Origin: Streptomyces sp. NBS 14/10
Lineage (GTDB): Bacteria > Actinomycetota > Actinomycetes > Streptomycetales > Streptomycetaceae
DNA: 64,000 nucleotides
Assembly (NCBI RefSeq): GCF_002224125.1
Contig: NZ_NCSM01000007.1
Span: 437,839 to 501,838, forward strand
Direction of reading: 5' to 3'
Shown: piece by piece, positions 40,051 through 47,283 of the stretch
Numbering within the stretch: position 1 is the stretch's first letter
Layout of the letters: each line of letters begins with the position of its first letter
Position numbers and translations under genes: made by a program
The notes under the pieces: model-generated
The model's database searches: none
The model's input: only the letters and a program-made list of their open reading frames with translations
What the model was told of the DNA's origin: nothing

Positions 40051-40785
40051 TCAGACCTGCGCCTGGCCTCCGTCGACGAACCACTCGACGCCGTTGACGA
40101 AGCTGGAAGCGTCCGAGGCCAGGAACGTCGCCACGGCAGCGATCTCGTCCGGGTGGCCGATCCTGCCGAGCGGCACCTCCGAGGCGAACTGGTGGAGGTC
40201 TGGGCCTACGACGCCGATCAGGCCCGGGGTCTCGGTCGGGCCGGGGCTCAGCACGTTCACCCGGAACTTCCGTTCCTGCGCGCTGAGCGCCCAGCTGCGC
40301 ACCAGGTTGCGCACCGCCGCCTTCGATGCGCCGTAGACTTCCAGGCTCGGTCCGGGGCGGAGGGTGGTGGTCGATCCTGTCACTACGATCGAGGCGCCGT
40401 CCGACAGCAGGGGCAGCGCCTTCTGTACGGTGAAGATCGTGCCCTTCACGTTCGTACCGAAGGTGGCGTCGATGGCTTCCTCTGTGATCTCGCCGAGACG
40501 CTGAGGGACAGCGCTCCCGGCGTTGGCGACAAGCACGTCGATGCGGCCCGCCTCCTCCCGCACGACCGAGTAAAGGTCATCGAGGTCCGTCTGCACCGAA
40601 ACGTCGGCCCTCACACCGGTGGCCGCCGGCCCGATCTCGGCGACGGCCGCGTCGAGCGGCCCCTGACGGCGACCGGCCAGGAACACCCGTGCCCCCTCCG
40701 CGGCGAACCGCCTGGCGATGGCGAGCCCAATGCCGCTGTTGGCTCCGGTGACCACCGCCACCTTGCCTGCGAGTACTTCCGTCAT
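40051..40785 (-). CDS. Short-chain dehydrogenase/reductase (TetR-paired)
   Basis: 244-aa SDR with TGANSGIGLAIARRFAAEGA, NAGS in VLVANAGSAVPQ, catalytic Ser in VVTGSTTTL, YxxxK in VYGASKAAV, and the PGPTETPG and WFVDGGQAQV end. NADPH preference is suggested by AGRR after strand 2. ATG 40785 follows GGGAG. It is divergent from a TetR regulator, with a 46-bp perfect palindrome between the two, so TetR control is very likely. Confidence 0.92.
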   Translation of the reverse strand: MTEVLAGKVAVVTGANSGIGLAIARRFAAEGARVFLAGRRQGPLDAAVAEIGPAATGVRADVSVQTDLDDLYSVVREEAGRIDVLVANAGSAVPQRLGEITEEAIDATFGTNVKGTIFTVQKALPLLSDGASIVVTGSTTTLRPGPSLEVYGASKAAVRNLVRSWALSAQERKFRVNVLSPGPTETPGLIGVVGPDLHQFASEVPLGRIGHPDEIAAVATFLASDASSFVNGVEWFVDGGQAQV

Positions 40786-40802
40786 AACGCTCCCACTCCT
40801 CA

Positions 40803-40848
40803 ATTCTTGACTGGTTCGTCCATAGTTATGGACGAACCAGTCAAGAAT
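40803..40848. promoter_or_regulatory. 46-bp perfect palindrome, TetR operator candidate
   Basis: The left arm begins ATTCTTGACTGGTTCGTCC and continues to 40824; the right arm is its exact reverse complement across a 2-bp centre (GT). It lies 18 bp upstream of the SDR ATG and 15 bp upstream of the tetR ATG, so one binding event could block both. TTGACT -35-like hexamers lie in each arm. Confidence 0.85.
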
Positions 40849-40863
40849 GGGTAGGCTGTCCCC

Positions 40864-41460
40864 ATGGCACGACCCAGGAAGTTCGACGAGCAGCAGGTAC
40901 TGGACACTGCCCGGGAGCGGTTCTGGTCGGGTGGGTACGCCGCCACGCGAATGGAAGACATTGCCGAGGCAACGGGGCTCGGCAAAGGCAGCCTGTACGG
41001 CGCGTTCGGCGGAAAGCAGGAACTGTTCCACCGCGTGTTCGACGATTACTGCGGCTCCGTCGTCGATGCTGTGAGCCGGCAGCTGCGCGGCGACGACGCG
41101 GACGCCTACGCGCGGCTGTCCGCCCATGTGTACGCGATGGCGGCGGCGACTGCCGCAGACACCACCCACCGCGGATGTCTGCTGGCCAAGGGCGCCGCCG
41201 AGCTGGCCGAACACGACGAGACGGTGGCCAAGCGGGCGCGCGCGGCCATCGAGGCGCTGCAGGCGCTGCTGGAGGGCGACATCGCAGCCTGTCAGCGCAA
41301 TGGCGATATCGCCGCGGACGCGGATCCGGGAAAGCTGGCCGCGCTGGTGCTCGCCGTACTACGCGGCATTGAAGCGCTGGGCAAGGCCGGAGCGAGCGAG
41401 GAGACGCTGACCGATATAGCCAGGACAGCCCTTGCCGTACTGCCCCGCCCCGCTCGCTGA
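40864..41460 (+). CDS. TetR-family transcriptional repressor
   Basis: 198-aa TetR regulator. HTH: FWSGGYAATRMEDIAEATGL and GKGSLYGAFGGKQELFHRVF. The C-terminal ligand domain is of the TetR_C_16/YxaF-like type (THRGCLLAKGAAELAEHDET). It should repress the divergent SDR gene and itself through the palindrome at 40803-40848. Its stop codon lies inside the inverted repeat of a transposon remnant starting at 41458. Confidence 0.92.
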   Translation: MARPRKFDEQQVLDTARERFWSGGYAATRMEDIAEATGLGKGSLYGAFGGKQELFHRVFDDYCGSVVDAVSRQLRGDDADAYARLSAHVYAMAAATAADTTHRGCLLAKGAAELAEHDETVAKRARAAIEALQALLEGDIAACQRNGDIAADADPGKLAALVLAVLRGIEALGKAGASEETLTDIARTALAVLPRPAR

Positions 41461-41773
41461 GCTTCTTCGGTCCGGCCACCGATCGGGGGATGGCCGAGGG
41501 TGCGTGACAGACGAGGCCCCCGGGTTGTTGGTGGCTTACCAGAGAGGAGGTTCCTGGGTCACCACTGGCGTCAAGCGTCGGCCGCACCGCGGCCTCACTC
41601 CCACCCAGCAGACCGTGAACCGGGTGTTGGCCAGGACCCATGCCCCGGTCGAGCGTGGCGTCGCCCGCCTCACGTCCTGGCGGATCTTCCGTCATGCCCG
41701 CTGCAGCCCGAACCGCATGACGTCAATCGCCAAAGCCGTACTCACTCTGGAGCAGCACCGCTGAAGAAGCTCA
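41458..41773 (+). mobile_element. Deleted insertion sequence with both terminal repeats and a transposase C-terminus
   Basis: TGAGCTTCTTCGG (41458-41470) and the inverted CTGAAGAAGCTCA (41761-41773) match at 12 of 13 positions. Between them one frame ends a DDE_Tnp_4-like transposase: GVKRRPHRGLTPTQQTVNRV, LARTHAPVERGVARLTSWRI, then SIAKAVLTLEQHR and TGA at 41764. The N-terminal two thirds are deleted. It abuts both tetR and the GNAT gene. Confidence 0.72.
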
Positions 41774-41797
41774 ATGAGCGGGGCCTTCGGGGTGTGG

Positions 41798-42322
41798 CTA
41801 CAGGGCCTGGAACCTCTCCTCAAGGTCAGCGATGCGCTCGGCCCGGCGGCCCATCAGATAGACCCGGCTGTTCGTGCGCCGCACTTCGTGCACCAGGCTG
41901 AAGCCCTGGGTCTCGTTGTACCTCACCAGTCCGGGGAAGTTGCAGCCACGGCGGACCCATACCTTCCCCTCCCGGGCGGCCCGGTCCACCGCCCACAGTC
42001 CCATGGCGGTTCCCGGTTTCTTCTCGCGGTGTGCGGGGTCGGTGACTGTCGAGTAGAGGTAGTGGGCCGACTCGTTCAGCTCGTCTTGCGTCCAGCCCCA
42101 GGGCGGGGTCTGTTCCTGCACGGTGGTGCATCCGATGATCTGGCCGCCGTCCTCGGCGAGGACCCACACAGCGCCGTCGGAGTTCTCCGCCTGCCGTGCG
42201 AGTTCGGTGGCGTTCTCCCGCCAGCTCGGATGCCCTCGCTCCTCCAGCCATGCGGAGCGGGCGAGGATCATGTTCTCTACGGCAGGGATGTCGTCGGCGG
42301 TGGCCGGGCGCATGGCGAACAC
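41798..42322 (-). CDS. GNAT-family N-acetyltransferase of the peptide-like cassette
   Basis: 174-aa GNAT protein: MRPATADDIPAVENMILARS, VWVLAEDGGQIIGCTTVQEQ, then a CoA-binding region KKPGTAMGLWAVDRAAR and the C-terminal NETQGFSLVHEV. GTG 42322 is set by GGAG 6 nt upstream. It lies 50 nt after the asparagine-synthetase-like gene on the same strand and is probably co-transcribed. In such a setting it could acetylate a peptide or self-protect, but that is inference. The next feature downstream is a transposon remnant. Confidence 0.82.
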   Translation of the reverse strand: MFAMRPATADDIPAVENMILARSAWLEERGHPSWRENATELARQAENSDGAVWVLAEDGGQIIGCTTVQEQTPPWGWTQDELNESAHYLYSTVTDPAHREKKPGTAMGLWAVDRAAREGKVWVRRGCNFPGLVRYNETQGFSLVHEVRRTNSRVYLMGRRAERIADLEERFQAL

Positions 42323-42372
42323 GTTGTCTCCGGGGGCGGTGGGCGGCTGACCGGTGTGGTTACCCGCATGGT

Positions 42373-43938
42373 TTACAGGAAGGCTTGGGCCGCGAAGTGC
42401 AGATCCAGCACTTCGAGGAGCTGTGCGTCACCGTCTTCGCGGTAGGGCTCTTCGGCCAGTCGTCGCACGGCCAGGCGCAGGCCATCAGGGTCGACCAGCT
42501 GTTCATCGAAGAGCGGCGAACCTTCGCTGAGCATCCGGGCGAACAACTGCCGGGCGCACGTGGTCAGTGAGTGTTGGACGACCTCTGCGAAAGACTCCCG
42601 CACGCGGGACTCGGTGACGTCCGGGCTCAGCCCAAGAGAGGCGAGGCGTCGCCGCTGAAGTTGCTTCAGCTCGCGCCAGTGCATGGGAAGCCACTCGCCG
42701 AGTTGGACCATGCCGGGGTCGGCGAAGGGGTGCAGGGGCCAGATGCCGGCTCGCATCAGCACGGGGGCCGTGGTCTCCAGAGACAGCAAGGTCATGCTGT
42801 TGACTGCGGCGGGCGGCGCGATGCCGTCGTCCGCGTACTCGAGTGCCACCCGGGCTCGTTGGCCGACCCAGGGAAGCGCGTCGCTGATCTCACCCATGGA
42901 CTTGTGCGGGTACTCGTCCTGCGAGAGGGCCACCATTTCGTCCCCGCCGAGTCCCGTCACGACCGCGCGGGCCCCGTGCTCAGCCAGCACTTCCGTCAGC
43001 CGGGCGAACGGGCGGTGCAAGGGTTCCTCGTACGGGCTGATGCGCTCGCCCCGGACGCGCGCGCAGTCGGCTGTCAGCGGGGCGTAGGCCATGGCGTCGA
43101 TCAGGTGATCCGGTTCGGCGAACGGGAGGGTCTTGAGGATTTCGGTACGCCGCCGGATCTGGTGAGCACGTCCGGGGCCGCCGATGAGGAGGGCGGCCGT
43201 GGGGAATCGGTTCGGGTAGCGCTCCGCGAGACGGGTGCCCAGGGTGCCGGAGTCGAACCCGCCCGTCAGGTGAAGCACTGTCTCCACAGAGTCGAGCGGC
43301 CGGAGATCAAGGGCGTCGTCCATTGCGTTGACGAAGTCGCCGAGCACATCGGCATCAGGCTTCAGTTCACGCGGGCCACTGTGCAGGGCGGGTTCGGGGT
43401 AGTGCAGGTACAGGTGACCGCCGAAGACCGCCGTCGTGCGCTCGGTCACCCGGTGAATGCCTCGGAAGACGGTTTCGGTGCTGTACCTGGGCCGGTAGAT
43501 CAGCAGCCGCGCGACTTCGCGTGGGCTCAGCCCGACGGCGTGTTCGGCGAGGTCGGCCATGTCCCACGACCCGTGCAGGCTCGTGCGGTCGTGCGCGACG
43601 TAGAGCGGTGCGATGCCTCCGGGGCCTGCGGTGACGCGGCAGGGGTCACTAGGGGCGGTCTCCACGAGCACGTAGTCCGTAGGCCACTGTCCGGCCAGCG
43701 TGCGGGCCTTGTCGAAGTCTCCCGGGGGAAGGTTGCGGGGGCTCGGATCGGTGGTCTCCCGGCCTGCGACGCGTTCACGTACGACGAGGAGAGTGCGGCC
43801 CCCGTCCGTGACGGCGACCTGTTCCAGCATCGGGTGGGCGTACGGCGTGATCTCGCTCGTCCTGTCGGCCGTGACGTAGCTGCTGCCGTCCCACGTCCAT
43901 GTCGTGCTTGCGTACGGGGTGAGGCGTGCCCTGATCAA
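42373..43938 (-). CDS. Asparagine-synthetase-like amide-forming enzyme (lasso-cyclase-like)
   Basis: 521-aa two-domain protein. The N-terminal half has the class II glutamine-amidotransferase fold outline but no N-terminal cysteine (starts M-I-R-A), so it cannot use glutamine as ammonia donor. The C-terminal ATP-pyrophosphatase domain has the PP-loop LTGGFDSG (about 224-231) and GLGGDEM (about 329-335). This combination is typical of lasso peptide cyclases and beta-lactam synthetases, which adenylate a carboxylate and form an internal amide. TTG 43938 follows AAGGGAGAG. It lies between a small cationic peptide gene and a GNAT gene. Confidence 0.78.
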   Translation of the reverse strand: MIRARLTPYASTTWTWDGSSYVTADRTSEITPYAHPMLEQVAVTDGGRTLLVVRERVAGRETTDPSPRNLPPGDFDKARTLAGQWPTDYVLVETAPSDPCRVTAGPGGIAPLYVAHDRTSLHGSWDMADLAEHAVGLSPREVARLLIYRPRYSTETVFRGIHRVTERTTAVFGGHLYLHYPEPALHSGPRELKPDADVLGDFVNAMDDALDLRPLDSVETVLHLTGGFDSGTLGTRLAERYPNRFPTAALLIGGPGRAHQIRRRTEILKTLPFAEPDHLIDAMAYAPLTADCARVRGERISPYEEPLHRPFARLTEVLAEHGARAVVTGLGGDEMVALSQDEYPHKSMGEISDALPWVGQRARVALEYADDGIAPPAAVNSMTLLSLETTAPVLMRAGIWPLHPFADPGMVQLGEWLPMHWRELKQLQRRRLASLGLSPDVTESRVRESFAEVVQHSLTTCARQLFARMLSEGSPLFDEQLVDPDGLRLAVRRLAEEPYREDGDAQLLEVLDLHFAAQAFL

Positions 43939-43959
43939 GTGTGCTCTCCCTTCCGATGG

Positions 43960-43993
43960 GCCCGAAGGGGCGTTGAGACCGCACCCTTCGGGC
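43960..43993 (-). terminator. Strong intercistronic hairpin (attenuator candidate)
   Basis: GCCCGAAGGG and CCCTTCGGGC form a perfect 10-bp stem with a 14-nt loop in the 71 nt between the small peptide gene and the synthetase-like gene. The flanks contain the repeat GGTCTCAACGCCC twice. There is no T-tract, so partial termination or mRNA stabilisation is likelier than full termination. Confidence 0.65.
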
Positions 43994-44009
43994 GTTGAGA
44001 CCGACAGAC

Positions 44010-44159
44010 TCAGGTGGCGGTGGTGTCGTACGTCTTGGCACCGTCCGACGAACCCGAGGTCTTCTTGTACTCGTGCGTCTCAGCCGGTGACTGAACCCGG
44101 CGCTGCACCTTGGTCGTGAACAACCTCTCGAAGCGACGAGCGCGCTTCGGCGGGGGCAT
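44010..44159 (-). CDS. Small cationic peptide, candidate precursor for the adjacent synthetase-like enzyme
   Basis: 49 aa from ATG 44159, set by GGAGG five nt upstream; an in-frame GTG nine codons-equivalent upstream region with AAGGAGG is an alternative. The first part is basic (PPPKRARRFERLFTTKVQRR), the middle VQSPAETHEYKK, and the last part small/polar with Asp and Thr (TSGSSDGAKTYDTTAT). There are no cysteines. Size, position as first gene and the following hairpin fit a RiPP precursor; the sequence does not fit the usual lasso leader YxxP..T-x-G pattern. Function unproven. Confidence 0.55.
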   Translation of the reverse strand: MPPPKRARRFERLFTTKVQRRVQSPAETHEYKKTSGSSDGAKTYDTTAT

Positions 44160-44305
44160 GAAGTCCTCCACCCTTTCCTCCTTGTGCTCTGCCGGCGCAG
44201 GGGACTTCCCAGCGCCGCCGTGCGCTTGCTGACCCAACCGGCCATCAACAGCCACGAGGACGACCGGGCGGGGACTGGTTGGCTATGGCGCTACTGCCTT
44301 GCAGC

Positions 44306-44476
44306 TCATCCGGGCAACCCCCATCGGGCCGTCCGGTCCGGCTGGGTGTGGGACGGGTGACGACGGCGCAGGACCTCGTAGTAACCGGCCCGGTCGTAGT
44401 CGCCTTCCTGCTTCGCCTTCTCCCGAAGCGCCTTGTACAGCTGGCACTTCGCGCAGGGTCGGGTGTCGATGGTCAC
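44306..44476 (-). CDS. Small CxxC protein, module C gene 4
   Basis: 56-aa protein starting at GTG 44476, which overlaps the preceding stop as GTGA. It has one CAKC pair near the N-terminus (DTRPCAKCQLYKALREKAKQ), then a helix and EGDYDRAGYYEVLRRRHPS. A half zinc-ribbon or redox pair is possible, but no family is recognised. It is the last gene of the four-gene overlapping operon; the 146 nt to the small peptide gene contain no other gene. Confidence 0.6.
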   Translation of the reverse strand: MTIDTRPCAKCQLYKALREKAKQEGDYDRAGYYEVLRRRHPSHTQPDRTARWGLPG

Positions 44477-44661
44477 TCCCCGCCCTCCCATTCCCTCTGA
44501 ATCCGGCAGAGGGCGGCACGGATGGCAGCGCCCGACTCGGCCGACTCGTCGTGCCGCCGCCGAGCCCTGGCACTCACGAGGCGCACAGGCCAGGCGATAC
44601 GGCCCGACATGTACCACCACGCCGTCAGCCGGGGGCACCGGCGCACCATGAACGACTTCAT
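44473..44661 (-). CDS. Small basic hypothetical protein, module C gene 3
   Basis: 62-aa basic protein from ATG 44661, overlapping the preceding stop (ATGA): KSFMVRRCPRLTAWWYMSGR, then VSARARRRHDESAESGAAIR and a WEGGE end. Trp/Tyr- and Arg-rich, without a membrane segment. Function unknown; supported mainly by the chain of 4-nt overlaps on both sides. Confidence 0.58.
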   Translation of the reverse strand: MKSFMVRRCPRLTAWWYMSGRIAWPVRLVSARARRRHDESAESGAAIRAALCRIQREWEGGE

Positions 44662-44801
44662 CGCCCCGTCCCACGTCCCAGATGCTTGTCGATCTCCTTC
44701 TTCAGCGCCTCCGCCCGCGCGTCCAACTCCGCCGGGGTCGGGCGGTTGGACGAGCCCTGCGGCGCCTCCTGCGGCTTGGGCAAGGGCTTGTCCGCGCTCA
44801 C
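44658..44801 (-). CDS. Very small charged protein, module C gene 2
   Basis: 47 aa from GTG 44801, which overlaps the upstream stop as GTGA. Pro/Gln-rich start (ADKPLPKPQEAPQGSSNRPT) followed by one charged helix (PAELDARAEALKKEIDKHLG). The helix resembles a short coiled coil. Function unknown; retained because both ends are coupled to neighbours by 4-nt overlaps. Confidence 0.58.
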   Translation of the reverse strand: MSADKPLPKPQEAPQGSSNRPTPAELDARAEALKKEIDKHLGRGTGR

Positions 44802-45085
44802 CGCGTCGCTGCCAGCGCTCGCTGCCGCTCGTACTCGACGACGTACAACCCCACGGGGTCGGTGTCCCATGCGATCGGGAAGCGCTCACCGACCGGGCTA
44901 CGAGGGAGGCGGAGTGTGGGCGGGTCTGCGGGGCAGCCAGGAGCAGGTACGCGGGTCAGGGCGGGTACCGGCACGACGGCGCAGGGCGGGCCGGACGTTG
45001 CGGTGTCGGCTGCTCGATGGCGCCCGGGAGCGGGCAACAGCAGTTGCAGCAGCCATTCGAGGAGCGTTCGGATATGTTTGCTCAC
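44798..45085 (-). CDS. Small conserved protein, module C gene 1 (paralog of 5640-5909)
   Basis: 95-aa protein from GTG 45085 with GGAGG 8 nt upstream. IRTLLEWLLQLLLPAPGRHR at the N-terminus and VGLYVVEYERQRALA at the C-terminus match the 89-aa first gene of module A. It leads a four-gene operon and is preceded by a leader hairpin like that of module A. It is divergent from an XRE regulator, again as in module A. The conserved hydrophobic helix plus basic patch suggests membrane association; the role is unknown. Confidence 0.72.
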   Translation of the reverse strand: MSKHIRTLLEWLLQLLLPAPGRHRAADTATSGPPCAVVPVPALTRVPAPGCPADPPTLRLPRSPVGERFPIAWDTDPVGLYVVEYERQRALAATR

Positions 45086-45116
45086 GTTGGCAACCTCCAT
45101 GGGGTTGTCGGCCACG

Positions 45117-45143
45117 CCCCCGGACGTTCGCCCGTCGCGGGGG
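45117..45143 (-). ncRNA. Leader hairpin upstream of module C (5' UTR structure)
   Basis: Minus-strand CCCCCG pairs with CGGGGG around GCGACGGGCGAACGT, 32 nt upstream of the GTG. Compared with the module A leader, the second stem pair changes from T-A to C-G while GCGAC in the loop and the distance to the gene are kept. Confidence 0.45.
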
Positions 45144-45311
45144 TCCTTGGTGTCAGGCACGAACACGTATCGGCCGTTGATCTGGTGACGCCTAGTCAAC
45201 GGCTGGCGCGGCCCGACGGACAGGTGGAAGAGCCCGCCTCCCACCGCATGACCCCGGTGGTTTTTACCTTCACTTCGTGACTGAGCGATGGCACACCGTT
45301 ACCGTGAGGGC

Positions 45312-46568
45312 ATGGCACAGCGGAACCGTAAGCTCGCGGCACGGATCGCCGCCCTCGGCTTCTCTCAGGCAGAGTTAGCGCGTCAGATCAACGCCAAAAT
45401 CGAACTCCTGACAGGCAAGCCAGGTAACGTGACCGATGCCGACATCCGGCGATGGCTGCGCGGCGAGACCAAGTGGCCGCAGGACCGCATCAGACTGTGT
45501 CTTGAGAAGGTCCTTGGTACCAGCGCCGAAGACCTAGGGTTCGTGCCTCGCAAGAAGCGCATCGCACCACCGAAGGAAGATCCCGTGCACCGACGTGCGC
45601 TCCTCACCGCCACAAGCGGTGCAGCCCTGGCCGTTGCCGCTCCGTACGCACCCGCCCATGGACGCCTTGGCGTCAACGACGTCCGACGATTCCATCAGGA
45701 CTATGCAGCCATCCTCCGACAGGACCAAGCCGTGGGAGGATCGCGGAAGGTGGAAAACCTTGCCGTAGAACTGGCTTCCCGGATTCAGTCCGCCCTGGCC
45801 GTGTCATCATCTTCAACTCGCGTGAGAAATATGCTCCATCGGCTCGCAGCCGATGTCATCAGTTCTGCGGCTTTCGCGGCCATCGATGCAAGCTCTCCGC
45901 AGCGTGCACGCGCTCATCTCGACAAGGCTCTGACGTTCGCCGGCCTGTCCCGCGACAGCGAGACGATGTACCACGTCTGGAACCATCTGACTCTGACGTC
46001 CAGCCAGCGCGAGAACCACGCCGAAGCCGTCGCCGGGGCAGAGGTGATGAAGCGCTCCTCCATCGCCCGGAGAGACCCGTTGCACGCCTCTCTCGGACAC
46101 ATCCGTAACGCCAACGGACTTGTGCGCATCCGGCATCGCACGGAGGCTCTGCGAGCCCTCGCTGACGCGGAGCGTGCCTACGCTCGTTGCGCTGACGAGC
46201 AGCGGCCAGATTGGATCAAGTTCTTCGACGCCAGCGAGATGGACGCTCTGTCCTCGTTCATATGGTCGGCGATGGGTGATCACAGGCGGGCGGAGTACTG
46301 CCTGCATCGCACGCTCGCCGCCATCCCAAAGGGCATGGCCCGCAATAGGGCCTTGTATACAGCCCACCTGGCACTGGCCCAGGCCAGACAAGGAGACCTG
46401 GAGCTGGCCTGTGCGACAGGTAGGCAGGCTCACGCATTGCTGCCACCCTCTTCCGGATCGAGGCGAACCGCACACACTCTGGCCGCGACACGAAAGGCGA
46501 TCGTAGCCTCAGGCTCAAAGAGTCCCGAAGTCGCCGAGTGGATCGAGGAGTCCGGCCAATGGATCTGA
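45312..46568 (+). CDS. XRE-family regulator with TPR-like C-terminal region
   Basis: 418 aa from ATG 45312 (AQRNRKLAARIAALGFSQAE); ATG 45288 is an alternative, and neither has a good ribosome site, so a leaderless start is possible. The HTH spans residues 5-75 (ELARQINAKIELLTG, ADIRRWLRGETKWPQDRIRL). A twin-arginine-like hydrophobic stretch (HRRALLTATSGAALAVAAPY) and helical TPR-like repeats follow (ARAHLDKALTFAGLSRDSET, YTAHLALAQARQGDLELACA). It is divergent from module C and overlaps the GNAT gene by 10 nt. Confidence 0.82.
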   Translation: MAQRNRKLAARIAALGFSQAELARQINAKIELLTGKPGNVTDADIRRWLRGETKWPQDRIRLCLEKVLGTSAEDLGFVPRKKRIAPPKEDPVHRRALLTATSGAALAVAAPYAPAHGRLGVNDVRRFHQDYAAILRQDQAVGGSRKVENLAVELASRIQSALAVSSSSTRVRNMLHRLAADVISSAAFAAIDASSPQRARAHLDKALTFAGLSRDSETMYHVWNHLTLTSSQRENHAEAVAGAEVMKRSSIARRDPLHASLGHIRNANGLVRIRHRTEALRALADAERAYARCADEQRPDWIKFFDASEMDALSSFIWSAMGDHRRAEYCLHRTLAAIPKGMARNRALYTAHLALAQARQGDLELACATGRQAHALLPPSSGSRRTAHTLAATRKAIVASGSKSPEVAEWIEESGQWI

Positions 46569-47071
46569 AACGCTACACGCATGCCGATGCTCGGGACGTC
46601 AGGTCCCTACTGCTCGACATACACGACGAGGCGTACGCAAACGATCCGGACCCGTTTCACTCACGCGAACGCTTCTCGTACTTCGTCGATCTGTGGTCGT
46701 CGCGTGAAAACTGGCAGTGTGTATCGGGTTGGGAAGATGGCGGGCCTGTCGGGTACGCATACGGCTCCATGCTCAAGCCGGGTGGATGGTGGAAGGGGCA
46801 TCATCGACCTGCCAGCACCAGGGGATCAGTCTTCGCGCTGTCAGAATTGATGGTGATTCCCCAATGGCGCGGGACCGGCCGGGCAAAGCAGATTCACGAC
46901 GCACTGATCGAATCGGTCGCAGCCGATTTCGTAACACTCCTGGTGGAATCTGCTCACCATAAAGTCCAATCTTTGTATGAGCGTTGGGGATATAACAAGG
47001 TGGGCGAAGCGAAGCCGTCAGACGACTCGCCACTGTCCGCCGTCATGGCCAAGGAGCTGAAGCGCGACTGA
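46559..47071 (+). CDS. GNAT-family N-acetyltransferase coupled to the XRE regulator
   Basis: 170-aa GNAT: LKRYTHADARDVRSLLLDIH, GPVGYAYGSML, then VFALSELMVIPQWRGTGRAK (acetyl-CoA loop QWRGTGRAKQIH) and YERWGYNKVGE. ATG 46559 overlaps the end of the XRE gene by 10 nt, implying co-expression. Codon use is less G+C-rich than the neighbouring xylanase genes, in line with accessory DNA. The substrate is unknown. Confidence 0.85.
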   Translation: MDLKRYTHADARDVRSLLLDIHDEAYANDPDPFHSRERFSYFVDLWSSRENWQCVSGWEDGGPVGYAYGSMLKPGGWWKGHHRPASTRGSVFALSELMVIPQWRGTGRAKQIHDALIESVAADFVTLLVESAHHKVQSLYERWGYNKVGEAKPSDDSPLSAVMAKELKRD

Positions 47072-47283
47072 GCACCTGGGGGTCCGGGCGATCGGGGCGG
47101 CGGCCGAGACGCCCCTGTCGATCGCTCCAGAATTACCCGTCTGGAGCCTCAGGAAGGGGCGGGTAGGGGGAAGCCGTGCTGATATGCGGATCCGCCGCGT
47201 GGCGCCGCAGGCGCCAAGGCGCGCCGGATGGGGCGCGGTGCCTGGACGGCGAGGCGGAGTCACCGTCCAGGCGAACGGGACGC

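Noticed and set aside
44010..44159. Reading the small peptide as a standard lasso precursor
   Set aside because: No leader YxxP motif, no penultimate Thr before a Gly with Asp/Glu at ring position 7-9, and no B1/B2 genes nearby. Kept only as a general RiPP-like candidate.
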